NCBI GenBank assembly: GCA_964431285.1
Contig: CAYSJO010000433.1
Location: 1-14,150, forward strand
Source: CAUZFZ01 sp964431285
GTDB taxonomy: Bacteria; Planctomycetota; Planctomycetia; Planctomycetales; Planctomycetaceae
Reading direction: 5' to 3'
Length of the DNA: 14,150 nt
Shown here one piece after another: positions 1-7,708 of the stretch (within the stretch, counting starts at the first letter, position 1; each line of letters starts with the position of its first letter). The translations under genes were made by a program, and so were the position numbers. The notes beneath the pieces are model-generated. The model did no database searches. It was not told where the DNA came from and saw nothing but the letters and a program-made list of their open reading frames with translations.

Positions 1-297
1 GTCAGTCTGGGCTGGGTGTTGTTCAAGCTGGGTGACGCGAAAGAAGGGGCGATGTGGCTGATGAAAGCGACAGACCAGGAAAACGGAGACGACCCGACGA
101 TCTGGGATCATCTCGGCGACTGTCATCACAAACTCATGGACGTCACCGAAGCCCGTACGGCATGGACGAAAGCCCTGGAGCTGGCTGAAGAACAGCCGAA
201 GCCAGACGAGAAGCTCGTCGAGAAAATCAAAGAGAAGCTTGAGATTCACAAGCCGAAGGACGGCGACGCACGCACGGAATCGAAAGACGACCCGTAA
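1..297 (+). CDS. TPR-repeat protein, C-terminal end (5' truncated by window)
   Basis: The reading frame is open from base 1 and stops with TAA at 295-297, giving the last 98 residues of a longer protein. The visible part holds one clear tetratricopeptide unit (pattern W-x2-L-G-D, then A-x3-W-x-K-A-L-E-L) and a preceding partial one (G-W-x-L-F-K-L-G-D-A-x-E-G-A). A Lys/Glu-rich, probably helical and then disordered tail follows. TPR units are protein-protein binding helices; nothing here shows a partner. The GTG at 16 is in frame but is unlikely to be the real start, because the TPR pattern already runs upstream of it. ruvB follows about 180 bases downstream on the same strand. The full protein could be a lipoprotein or a large secreted TPR protein; this cannot be told from the fragment. 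Confidence 0.8.
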   Translation, partial: VSLGWVLFKLGDAKEGAMWLMKATDQENGDDPTIWDHLGDCHHKLMDVTEARTAWTKALELAEEQPKPDEKLVEKIKEKLEIHKPKDGDARTESKDDP

Positions 298-467
298 CGG
301 CCCGGCTGAAGTTCCTGTGATATTCCAGGGGACGCTGGCGAAGTGCAGAATGTCGCGGCGAGCTATACCATCTCAGTCGAAGGGCATGGCGTGCCTCGGC
401 GCCCACGGGCGACCGCGGCTGGCAATTCATCGGCCATTTCCCACGCGCGCAGACCGTGTCTGGATGG

Positions 468-472
468 AAGGA
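468..472 (+). promoter_or_regulatory. Ribosome binding site of ruvB
   Basis: AAGGA lies seven bases before ATG 480. It decides between this start and the longer GTG start at 456, which would place the site inside the coding region. Confidence 0.6.
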
Positions 473-479
473 TCGAGGG

Positions 480-1550
480 ATGGCACGCGAGAGAATCTTC
501 GAAGGTGGTCCCGAAGATGATGACCGTCAGCCGGATCTCGACTCGCCATCGAAACTGAACGATTCGCAATACGACGAACAGCTCCGGCCACAGCGCCTGT
601 GCGATATCGTCGGCCAGCGCAAAGTCGTCGAACGGCTGCAGATCATGGTCGACGCCGCGCGAATGCGCAGTGAACCTTTGGGGCATTTACTGCTCGATGG
701 CCCTCCTGGACTCGGCAAGACGACATTCGCCACAGTCCTGCCGCGTGAGCTGGGCACCGAATGTCTGATCACGTCAGGTCCACTACTGGCGGCTCCCAAG
801 GACCTGCTGCCGCACCTGACGAACGCTTCGCGCGGATCGGTGCTGTTCATTGATGAGATACACCGCATGTCACCAGCGGTCGAGGAGTTCATTTACCCGG
901 TGATGGAAGACTTTCGCGTCGACATCACACTGGGTGAGGGAATGAGTGCTCGAACGATCAACATGCAGATCGAACCGTTCACGGTGATCGGCGCCACGAC
1001 ACGCAGTGGCATGTTGACGGCTCCCCTGCGCGACCGGTTCGTCAATCGGCTACACGTCGACTACTACAGTGTCGAAGAGCTGACTGAAATTGTTGAGCGG
1101 AATGCATCCAAGTTTAAGACGACAATTGACGCGGAATCCGCGATCGAGCTTGCTCGGCGAGCGCGAAGTACACCGCGGATTGCAAACAATCTGCTGAGCT
1201 GGGTTCGCGACTATGCCATGGTCAAAGCGTCCGGCCACATTACTTTGGATGTCGCAAATCTCGCGCTGCAGATGCAGGAAGTCGATCACCTGGGACTTGA
1301 ACAGCTCGATCGGAAATATCTTGAGACCATCGTGCGGGTGTTCGCGGGGGGGCCTGCAGGAATCCAGGCAGTGGCTCACAGTCTGAGCATCCCGGTCGAC
1401 ACACTGGAGGACGAGATCGAGCCGTTTCTGCTGCGACTGGGAATGATCCAGCGAACGCCGCGCGGACGTACGATTACAGCAGACGGATTCGAACACCTGG
1501 GCCTGTCAAAACCTGACGACGATTCGACCGGACAGGCGACGTTGTTCTAG
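480..1550 (+). CDS. ruvB: Holliday junction branch-migration ATPase RuvB
   Basis: RuvB is the AAA+ motor that, with RuvA, drives branch migration of Holliday junctions in recombinational repair. The protein is 356 residues, close to the family norm of about 340, with an extra acidic N-terminal stretch. Visible motifs are Walker A GPPGLGKT (74-81), Walker B DEIH (125-128), sensor 1 with arginine GATTR (171-175), the sensor 2 region TPRIAN (231-236), and the C-terminal winged helix with GGPAG (290-294) and QRTPRGR (324-330). I chose ATG 480 over the in-frame GTG at 456 because AAGGA sits at 468-472, seven bases upstream. No ruvA or ruvC is visible next to it. The stop TAG (1548-1550) overlaps the left end of an inserted palindromic element, but the protein end (…TLF) looks natural. 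Identification is secure. Confidence 0.96.
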   Translation: MARERIFEGGPEDDDRQPDLDSPSKLNDSQYDEQLRPQRLCDIVGQRKVVERLQIMVDAARMRSEPLGHLLLDGPPGLGKTTFATVLPRELGTECLITSGPLLAAPKDLLPHLTNASRGSVLFIDEIHRMSPAVEEFIYPVMEDFRVDITLGEGMSARTINMQIEPFTVIGATTRSGMLTAPLRDRFVNRLHVDYYSVEELTEIVERNASKFKTTIDAESAIELARRARSTPRIANNLLSWVRDYAMVKASGHITLDVANLALQMQEVDHLGLEQLDRKYLETIVRVFAGGPAGIQAVAHSLSIPVDTLEDEIEPFLLRLGMIQRTPRGRTITADGFEHLGLSKPDDDSTGQATLF

Positions 1551-1712
1551 AGCATTTCCAGAGTTGGTCTGCAGTAGACCCATCCGACTCGAAACCCCTC
1601 GCCCTAACCCTCCCCCCAGCGGGGAGAACCAGTCAGACAAGTTCCCTCTCTCCGCTGGGGAGAGGGTTAGGGAGAGGGGTTTACACTGAAGACAGATTCT
1701 GGAACTGCTCTA
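1548..1712. mobile_element. MITE-like palindromic element at a TA target, inserted in the ruvB stop codon
   Basis: A non-coding element of about 161 bp (1550-1710) is flanked by TA on both sides (1548-1549 and 1711-1712). Its ends are inverted: GAGCATTTCCAGA at 1550-1562 against TCTGGAACTGCTC at 1698-1710, 12 of 13 matching. A weaker match reaches 26 bases (21 of 26). Inside is a long palindrome at 1592-1682. TA duplication with short inverted ends and no gene is what is expected of a MITE mobilised by an IS630/Tc1-mariner-type transposase (family knowledge); the parent element is not identified. It lies between the convergent ruvB and ankyrin genes. The ends do not resemble the IS630 end near 13890, so that copy is probably not its parent. 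Confidence 0.75.
1592..1682. repeat. Long inverted repeat (31-bp arms) inside the MITE
   Basis: The arm 1592-1622 (AAACCCCTCGCCCTAACC… ending CAGCGG) and the arm 1652-1682 (CCGCTGGGGAGAGGGTTAGG… ending GGGGTTT) are complementary at 29 of 31 positions, with a 29-base spacer that can itself pair partly. Transcribed from either side it would fold into a very stable hairpin. Placed between two convergent gene ends, it could act as a bidirectional terminator or mRNA 3' protector (inference). There is no clean T-tract typical of an intrinsic terminator. Confidence 0.85.
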
Positions 1713-1753
1713 AATAGCACAACTCCATGCAGCACCCGACGGTCGGCTCGAGT

Positions 1754-3522
1754 TCACTCATCAACGATCGTGGCTCCGTGCTTCAGAAGAATCTGCTCGA
1801 TTTCGACCAGTCCCCGCTTCCTCGCCAGTGCCAGAGGTGTCGCCCAGGATTCGTCATCCGGCGAATTCGTTGCCGCGCCGCGGTTCAGCAGGAATTGAAC
1901 CATGCCTCTTCGATTCTTTTCGACGGTCGGCCGATCTTCATCCTGGCACCACGGGTCGGAACGAATCGCAGCGGCCAGCGGCGTTTCCCGGAACTCGACG
2001 TCTGTTGCATTAATGTCGGCCCCTGCGTCCAGAAGCATGCCAGCGATGGTTGTGTCGAAGTTCTCGACACAGCCGTGCAGAAATGTGCGGCCCACCCAGT
2101 CCCGCCTGTTGACGTCCAGACCTCGGTCCAGCAGTTTCTGAATCCGCTGTGAGAAGTCAGGAACATCCACCTCGCCCCAGAATCCAATCTTCTCTGGCAT
2201 CGACGGATCAAACGCCAGATAGAGGTCGAGCAGTTCTTCGTCACACTTCGACATAACGTTTCCGAGAAACTCGTCGTGGCGTGTCACTTCCTGGTTGTCA
2301 CGAAGTGCCTGCTTCAATTCGCCGGCTTCCATCTGGTAGGGCGGTGTGATAGCGCCGTATCCGCGCAGGAGCTCCTGCAACTCCGCGGCACGCGTCCCGT
2401 GGTAGACCTCGCAGATCGTCAGGCAGCAGCCAGATGAGTCGGCACCAGCATTCGGATTGGCTCCGTGCTCCAGCAGTACTCCTGCCGTTGCCTGGTGATT
2501 GCCCTGACATGCGCTGAACAGCGCAAAGCCATCGGGAGCACCTTCTTCAGCGATATTGGGGTCGACGCCCTGCTCAAGCAGTAGGCGAACGAGATGTGTG
2601 TGCCCTTCGCCAGCGGCATATGTCAACGGGCTGATTCCCGCCGAATTGACACGGACGGCCTGATCAGGATCTTCCGCGAGAATCTCTCGACGCGTTCCTG
2701 GTCACCCATCGCTGCGGCTGTGGAGATTGAGTACTTCGCCCCTTTGGCAAGCAAACAGCCGACCATGACCGCCGCATTTCGCAGCGACGGATGTCCGCGA
2801 CGCCACGCGTCACGATGCCAGTAGTCGTAACCACCAGATGTCGCCACCAGCAGCGGAGTCTGTCCGTTAGCTCGCTGTGCATTGAGTGGCGTTCCGAGAT
2901 CGGCAAACTTCTCGATCAGATTCAGCTGACGCGTGATCACACTCCAGTGAAGCGCGTTATTCCCCAGTGCGTCACTGGCCTTGAGCAGATTCGGATGCTT
3001 CCGCAACACGGCTCCAACTTTGCGCGAGCTACGGGAATTGATGGCATCCTTCATCAACTCAAAGTCGGCTGAGTAATTGAAGTCCTTCTTTAGCCGGCGA
3101 ACGAGCAACGCCTTGACGTCGCGATAGCCGCGTTCGTCCGCAATCGTCAGGAGCTTCGGCCACGAGTTGTACGTAAAGGTCGATTGTCCCGGGTCGTTAC
3201 CATGATCAAGCAACAGTTTGACGAGTTCTGCATAACCGCCCCGCACCGCAAAGTGTATCGGCAACTGATACCAGAACTGCGAATTGACGAGTCGTGGGTC
3301 TTTCGCCAGAAGCTTCTCGACCTTCGAAATATCTCCGGCAGCACAGGCTTTCAACACCGTCCACGCATCGTTGCCGTTCAGCCGTTCGGTCCCACAAACG
3401 TAGTCCTTCGTCTTCATGGCCTCCGGCTGAGTCATAAATCGCGCCGGGTCTGTCCGGATCAAAGACGAACGCTTTCGACGGGCCATGGGCGATCTCGGCA
3501 TGTGTGTTTTGACCGTTTCCAT
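1754..3522 (-). pseudogene. Ankyrin-repeat protein gene split by a one-base frameshift
   Basis: Two minus-strand frames, 2623-3522 and 1754 to about 2690, together read as one ankyrin-repeat protein of about 589 residues. The first frame carries repeats such as A-C-A-A-G-D-I-x-K-V-E-K-L-L and P-I-H-F-A-V-R-G-G-Y-A-E-L-V-K-L-L-L-D-H-G. The second carries L-T-Y-A-A-G-E-G-H-T-H-L-V-R-L-L-L-E-Q-G-V-D-P-N and several more. The break is at about 2682-2690. Adding one base there turns E-R-F-S-R-K into the expected E-R-I-L-A-E-D-P and runs straight into the second half, where the open frame extends upstream of its only candidate start (TTG at 2624-2626). Ankyrin repeats bind proteins; no enzyme domain is visible. 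The start is uncertain: ATG 3522, 3501 and 3486 are all possible and none has a clear ribosome site. A sequencing error or −1 ribosomal frameshifting are alternatives. Confidence 0.8.
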
Positions 3523-3761
3523 TCCGCAGCGTCAGCAACGTAGAACAGTCACGGTGACTCGGCAAACAGCGCGACCTCGAGACAGGCTTCATGGCAGGAT
3601 TTCACCAGCGAAACTCGGTCAGCGGAGCAGCTTCAGTGAATTAGTGGGATTCCCGCGTCGCACGCTTCCGTTCCCGCGAGTCGCGGGCTATCACTGCGCG
3701 CCAAGCGTCCCACGCGTCGCGTCGGGCATGTCGACAACTCTATAACCCTTCCGATCGCACT
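3523..3761. other. Intergenic region between divergent ankyrin gene and serA
   Basis: This 239-base stretch must hold the promoters of both divergent genes. A TATAAC-like hexamer occurs shortly before serA (about 3741-3746), but no −35 box at a convincing distance was found. No ribosome binding site is visible before ATG 3762. No gene or repeat is supported here. Confidence 0.4.
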
Positions 3762-5420
3762 ATGACTGCTCCAGACCAACGTGTGCTGATTACTGACAAA
3801 CTGTCCTCCGCCGGGCTGCAGATTCTGCAGGACACGCCCGGTATCGAAGTCGTCAATCGCGGTGGCCTATCGCCCAAGGAAGTTTGCGACGCGTTGCGCG
3901 AAGTGGATGGCATTGTCATTCGCAGTGGTACGCGTCTGACTGCGGAAATCCTCGACGGACAGGAACGCCTGAAGGTGATCGTGCGAGCCGGAGTCGGCGT
4001 GGATAACGTCGATCTGGATGCGGCGACGCGCAATGGCATCGTGGTGATGAATACGCCGGCCGGTAATACGACCAGTACCGCTGAGCATGCGTTTGCCATG
4101 ATGATGTCCCTCTCACGCAATATTCCGCAGGCGTCTGCCCGCATGCACGACGGAGGCTGGGGCAAGAAGCTGTTCAACGGTTCGCAGCTGGCCGGAAAAA
4201 CGCTGGCTGTGATCGGACTTGGCCGGATCGGCGTAACACTTGCAAAGCGGGCGCTGGCATTCGAGATGAAGGTCATCGGTTATGACCCTTTTTTGTCCGA
4301 AGAACGTGCGCGTGAATTCGGTATCACGCTTTATCGCGAAGTAGATGACCTGATCGACAAATGCGACTTCATTACGGTGCACACGCCTCTGACGGATGAA
4401 ACCCGCGGACTGATCAACTCGGAACGGATCGACCGCATGCGTCCGGGTGTGCGAGTCATTAACTGCGCTCGCGGCGGCATTGTGGACGAAGCCGATCTTG
4501 TTGCTGGCGTTGAATCCGGCAAAGTCGCCGGCGCAGCACTGGACGTCTTTGTCGAAGAGCCACTCGCTGCGGACAGCCCATTGAGAAACTGTGACTCGAT
4601 TGTGCTGACCCCGCATCTGGGGGCATCCACAGCGGAAGCACAGGAAGCAGTCGCTATCGAGGCAGCAGAGATCATCACCGCGTTTCTGGTGAACAACGAA
4701 GTGCGGCATGCGATCAACATGGCTCCGATTTCCGGGCCTGAACTCGAAGAGTCGCGAGCGTATCTGGCACTGGGTTACCGGCTGGGCCTGCTGCAGTCGC
4801 AACTGCTGGCGCAGCGTTTCAAGTCTGCTGGACTGCAGGAAGCCGTGATCCGCTACCGCGGCGATGTGGCCGAGCGAAAGATCCGGCTGATTACCGCCGC
4901 GTATGTTGCGGGTCTGATGAGTTCAGGCCTCGATGAGCCAGCCAACATCATCAACGCCGAGGCGATCGCGCGCGAACGCGGAATCAAGATCACAGAATCA
5001 TCGTCTCGCGAATCGGGCGATTTCGCATCGCTCGTCAGTACGAAGCTCATTACGGACAACGGCGAATTCGATGTCGCCGGAACGATCTTTGGTAACCAGT
5101 ATCTGCGACTGGTCAAGATTGACGGCTTCCCGATCGAGGCGTATCTCGACGGGCATCTGCTGATTTTCCGCCATCTCGATAAACCAGGCCTCATCGGATT
5201 CATTGGCACGGTCTGCGGAACACACGGCGTCAACATCTCGGACATGGCTCTGGGTCGGGAAAGCAGCGGAGGAGAAGCGGTTGCCGTCCTGAATCTGGAT
5301 TCACTGCCAGGTGCCGCGGTGTGTGAGGAAATCTCCGGTCATGACAATGTGACGGGCGTCGAACTCGTGCAGTTGCCCGAACGCGGTGCGCCCTTGCCCT
5401 GGCTCGACCGGCGGACGTAA
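3762..5420 (+). CDS. serA: D-3-phosphoglycerate dehydrogenase (long form with ACT domain)
   Basis: SerA oxidises 3-phosphoglycerate to 3-phosphohydroxypyruvate with NAD+, the first committed step of serine biosynthesis, in the cytoplasm. At 552 residues it matches the long type (about 525-530) with an intervening domain. Visible in order are the N-terminal substrate part, the NAD-binding loop GLGRIG (152-157), catalytic Arg in NCARGG (R237), the catalytic acid in DVFVEEP (E265/E266), catalytic His in TPHLGAST (H285), the intervening domain (about 320-455), and a C-terminal ACT domain starting near HLLIFRHLDKPGLIGFIG (465-482). The ACT domain usually gives feedback control by serine. The ATG at 3762 agrees with the family N-terminus (VLITDKLSSAGL). 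The gene stands alone; the next gene is convergent, 21 bases downstream. All key residues are present. Confidence 0.96.
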   Translation: MTAPDQRVLITDKLSSAGLQILQDTPGIEVVNRGGLSPKEVCDALREVDGIVIRSGTRLTAEILDGQERLKVIVRAGVGVDNVDLDAATRNGIVVMNTPAGNTTSTAEHAFAMMMSLSRNIPQASARMHDGGWGKKLFNGSQLAGKTLAVIGLGRIGVTLAKRALAFEMKVIGYDPFLSEERAREFGITLYREVDDLIDKCDFITVHTPLTDETRGLINSERIDRMRPGVRVINCARGGIVDEADLVAGVESGKVAGAALDVFVEEPLAADSPLRNCDSIVLTPHLGASTAEAQEAVAIEAAEIITAFLVNNEVRHAINMAPISGPELEESRAYLALGYRLGLLQSQLLAQRFKSAGLQEAVIRYRGDVAERKIRLITAAYVAGLMSSGLDEPANIINAEAIARERGIKITESSSRESGDFASLVSTKLITDNGEFDVAGTIFGNQYLRLVKIDGFPIEAYLDGHLLIFRHLDKPGLIGFIGTVCGTHGVNISDMALGRESSGGEAVAVLNLDSLPGAAVCEEISGHDNVTGVELVQLPERGAPLPWLDRRT

Positions 5421-5441
5421 TTGCGTTTACGCCCCACTCGC

Positions 5442-6593
5442 TTAACCGATTGCGGCCGCCCCGCGTCGGCGTTGGATTCGGCGAGTGACGTCGTCGCTCC
5501 TGCTTCGATAGGCGGGGTTCTTCAGAACAAGACCGTGCTCAACGGGCCAGGCTTCTTCCGTAACCGGAGCCGCTGGCTTCCATGTCAGCGTGCGCACAAC
5601 ACGAGTGGCGGGGCGTGGCTGTTCCTGCCTGCTGATCGCTGCGATCGCTGGTGCGAGTGGAGCACCGAAGGTCTCCGACTGCACTCGACGCTCGGGGACA
5701 CCCCAGTCGGACAGAGCCTCCTTCAGACTTTCGACCATCAATGACGATCCCCACAGCTGGAAATCAAAATTGTTGGATGGCAGCACACGTTTCAGGGCGT
5801 CAATCGAGATGCTGCCCGCAAAGTCAAAGCGACTGCTATCCGGCAGATCGTGACTGTCGCCGCGTTCGACAGCGTGATACCGCAGGTTGCGAAGGCGTTT
5901 GGAAAGCTGCTGCAGACGTTTGCCGACGCCGTGATCGAGTCCATTCCGAACACCGTAAACGACGGTGATCGCTCGATCGGGATTTGACTCAGCAGCGTTT
6001 TCCAGCATGCTGATGCTCGGCGCCGTTCCAACACCGTCAGCGACCAGCACGACAGGTCGGAGTCGCTGATTTGCCAGGCACAGCTTGCCACGTGGAGCCA
6101 GAACGTCAACCATTGTTCCAGCTACAACGCTTTCACGCAGGTATCCTGAAAGAACGACATCCGACAGACGTTGCACCGAGATGCAGTAGGAACGCCCATT
6201 CGGTTCGCTGGTGATCGGGTAGCGGCGTTCGACGACTTCTTTTTCGTCCTGACCCTGCACGTACATGCGAACTCGCACAGTGACGTATTGGCCTGGCAGA
6301 AAATCTGGCAGTTGGCGTCCGTCCTGGGGGATGAGGTAGAACGAGTCTGACGACGGACCGTCTTTGATTTTTCGCTCCACAACAAAGTTTCGGTACCCCA
6401 GCCAGGCCGGCTGAACTGGTTCCCGTTCAGTACGCACGCGGGCGGCCGCGGCAAACTCGTGCCGCAGCAATTCTAACGCCAGCTCCGTTTCGATCCGAGC
6501 ACTGGCTCGCAGACGAAGCAATTGGATCAGCCACAGAGCCACTGAAACGACAATCATTCCGGGAAGGACAAAGCCGAGGATGTTCAGAATCAC
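5442..6593 (-). CDS. Membrane-anchored FAD/NAD(P)-binding oxidoreductase (ferredoxin reductase-like)
   Basis: The 383-residue protein has one N-terminal membrane segment (about 5-26), then a flavin reductase core of the FNR/flavohaemoglobin type. It shows F-L-P-G-Q-Y-V-T-V (98-106), the FAD motif R-R-Y-P-I-T-S (123-129), the nucleotide-binding loop G-V-G-T-A-P-x-I-S-M-L (187-197) and the terminal S-E-T-F-G-A-P. Such proteins pass electrons between NAD(P)H and a partner. The anchored N-terminus recalls NqrF, but there is no 2Fe-2S cysteine cluster and no nqr gene nearby. Where the family normally has C-G-x-x-x-M, this protein has W-G-S-S-L-M (281-286). About 70 residues of Arg/Pro-rich tail follow the core. 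The GTG start at 6593 is supported by a strong ribosome site. The partner and substrate are unknown. Confidence 0.8.
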   Translation of the reverse strand: MILNILGFVLPGMIVVSVALWLIQLLRLRASARIETELALELLRHEFAAAARVRTEREPVQPAWLGYRNFVVERKIKDGPSSDSFYLIPQDGRQLPDFLPGQYVTVRVRMYVQGQDEKEVVERRYPITSEPNGRSYCISVQRLSDVVLSGYLRESVVAGTMVDVLAPRGKLCLANQRLRPVVLVADGVGTAPSISMLENAAESNPDRAITVVYGVRNGLDHGVGKRLQQLSKRLRNLRYHAVERGDSHDLPDSSRFDFAGSISIDALKRVLPSNNFDFQLWGSSLMVESLKEALSDWGVPERRVQSETFGAPLAPAIAAISRQEQPRPATRVVRTLTWKPAAPVTEEAWPVEHGLVLKNPAYRSRSDDVTRRIQRRRGAAAIG

Positions 6594-7086
6594 TGTGTCA
6601 CCTCTGTGGACCGGTTGTGAGCTGGCTTGTGCCCGCCCTCTGATTGGTAAACGCGACGCGCCACGCCCGACTACAGCGCAATCCCGGGATTTCAGAAATG
6701 CCTGCAGTCACGTGACGCGACGATGACGATGACCGGTCTCACTTTTCATACACTGTTCCAAAACTCAGGATTCTCTGGCGGGATTCGCACACGGATTCAG
6801 AGAAACGACGTGGATAGCGGACAGAATTCGCGTTTTTCATCGAATGCGCTGATTTCGAATTGCCCGCCCGCGCGCCACTGGCGCCGTGTAGCATACGCGA
6901 CAGTCCGTATCCAAACCGCGACGATCGCGCGGGTTTCTCATGAATTGCGCCATCATCGCCGTGTTCCGGATTTTCGGACAGAGGCCACCACCAGGCTGTG
7001 GATTGTGCCCCGGACTTTGCGATTCATGCGGGACGTGATGTAATCAACTGTGTCTCGTGCACGTTTTCTTTGGCGAAATTTCAATA
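6594..7086. other. Gene-free stretch upstream of the sigma factor
   Basis: About 490 bases lie between the divergent reductase and sigma-factor genes. A 106-codon frame (6723-7043) has no recognisable domain and an atypical composition, so I do not call it. A short dyad (TCCGGATTTTCGGA, about 6966-6979) and the two ribosome regions are all I can point to. Promoters for both genes should be here, but no pair of boxes with proper spacing was found. Confidence 0.4.
6598..6604 (-). promoter_or_regulatory. Strong ribosome binding site for the reductase-like gene
   Basis: On the minus strand GAGGTGA lies four bases before GTG 6593, an extended match to the anti-Shine-Dalgarno sequence. It supports the GTG start. 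Confidence 0.75.
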
Positions 7087-7708
7087 ATGAGCGAAATCCT
7101 CAGTGAGTCAGAAGTGCTCCGACGCGTGGGCAGCGGCGACGAAAATGCCGTGGCCGAGTTGTTCTCGATGAACCGCGAACGGCTGTTACGAATGGTCACG
7201 TTTCGACTCGCGTCTAAAAGGTCGTGTCGATTCGGACGACATTCTGCAGGAGGCCTATCTCGATGCCGTGCAACGCATCGGGTACTTCACCAGTAACCCG
7301 GTGACAACGATCTTTGTCTGGTTTCGCATGATTGTGCTTCAGACGATGACGAATGTGCATCGACGGCATCTGGGAACGAAGATGCGGGATGCGAGTCTGG
7401 AAGCTCTGAAACGACAGCAGGGCGTGAATGAGTCGACTGTCGCGTCCATCACGGGATTCCTGACGGGACACCTCACCTCACCCAGTCAGGCAGCAATTCG
7501 TGAAGAGCAGTCTCAGCAATTGACCGAGGCACTTGAGGGGTTAGCCGAACTGGACCGGGAGATTCTGGCTTTGCGTCACTTCGAGGAGCTGACGAATGCC
7601 GAGGCGGCTGAGGTATTGGGCATCGAAGCGAAGACCGCGAGCGTCCGTTACTTTCGCGCCATCCGCCGGCTTCGCGGTGTGATGGAAAAGTTCCCCGGAT
7701 TCGAATGA
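7087..7708 (+). pseudogene. ECF-type RNA polymerase sigma factor gene with a frameshift
   Basis: The gene reads as a sigma-70/ECF factor of about 206-208 residues in two frames. The first (ATG 7087) encodes M-S-E-I-L-S-E-S-E-V-L-R-R-V to T-F-R-L-A-S. The second continues L-K-G-R-V-D-S-D-D-I-L-Q-E-A-Y-L-D-A (region 2) and has the region 4 DNA-binding part E-L-D-R-E-I-L-A-L-R-H-F-E-E-L-T-N-A-E-A-A-E-V-L-G. The break is at about 7206-7219. The family usually has R-L-x-x-R-L-x-G-R there, so two residues seem lost. A loss of one copy of a TCGCG pair (5 bases) would explain this exactly. A +1 ribosomal slip at AAA-AGG is the alternative. The end overlaps the kinase start (ATGA at 7705-7708), the arrangement of a translationally coupled pair. 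ATG 7087 was chosen over GTG 7057 because the family sequence begins there. Confidence 0.82.

Noticed and set aside
1727..2152. A 141-codon plus-strand frame opposite the ankyrin gene
   Set aside because: The ankyrin repeats on the minus strand explain the sequence; this frame has no domain.
4113..4802. A 229-codon open frame antisense to serA
   Set aside because: It lies wholly opposite a well-conserved gene and has no recognisable domain; it is a by-product of the codon bias of serA.
6723..7043. A 106-codon frame in the gap before the sigma factor
   Set aside because: There is no ribosome site, no domain and an unusual composition rich in Arg, Thr and His; probably chance.
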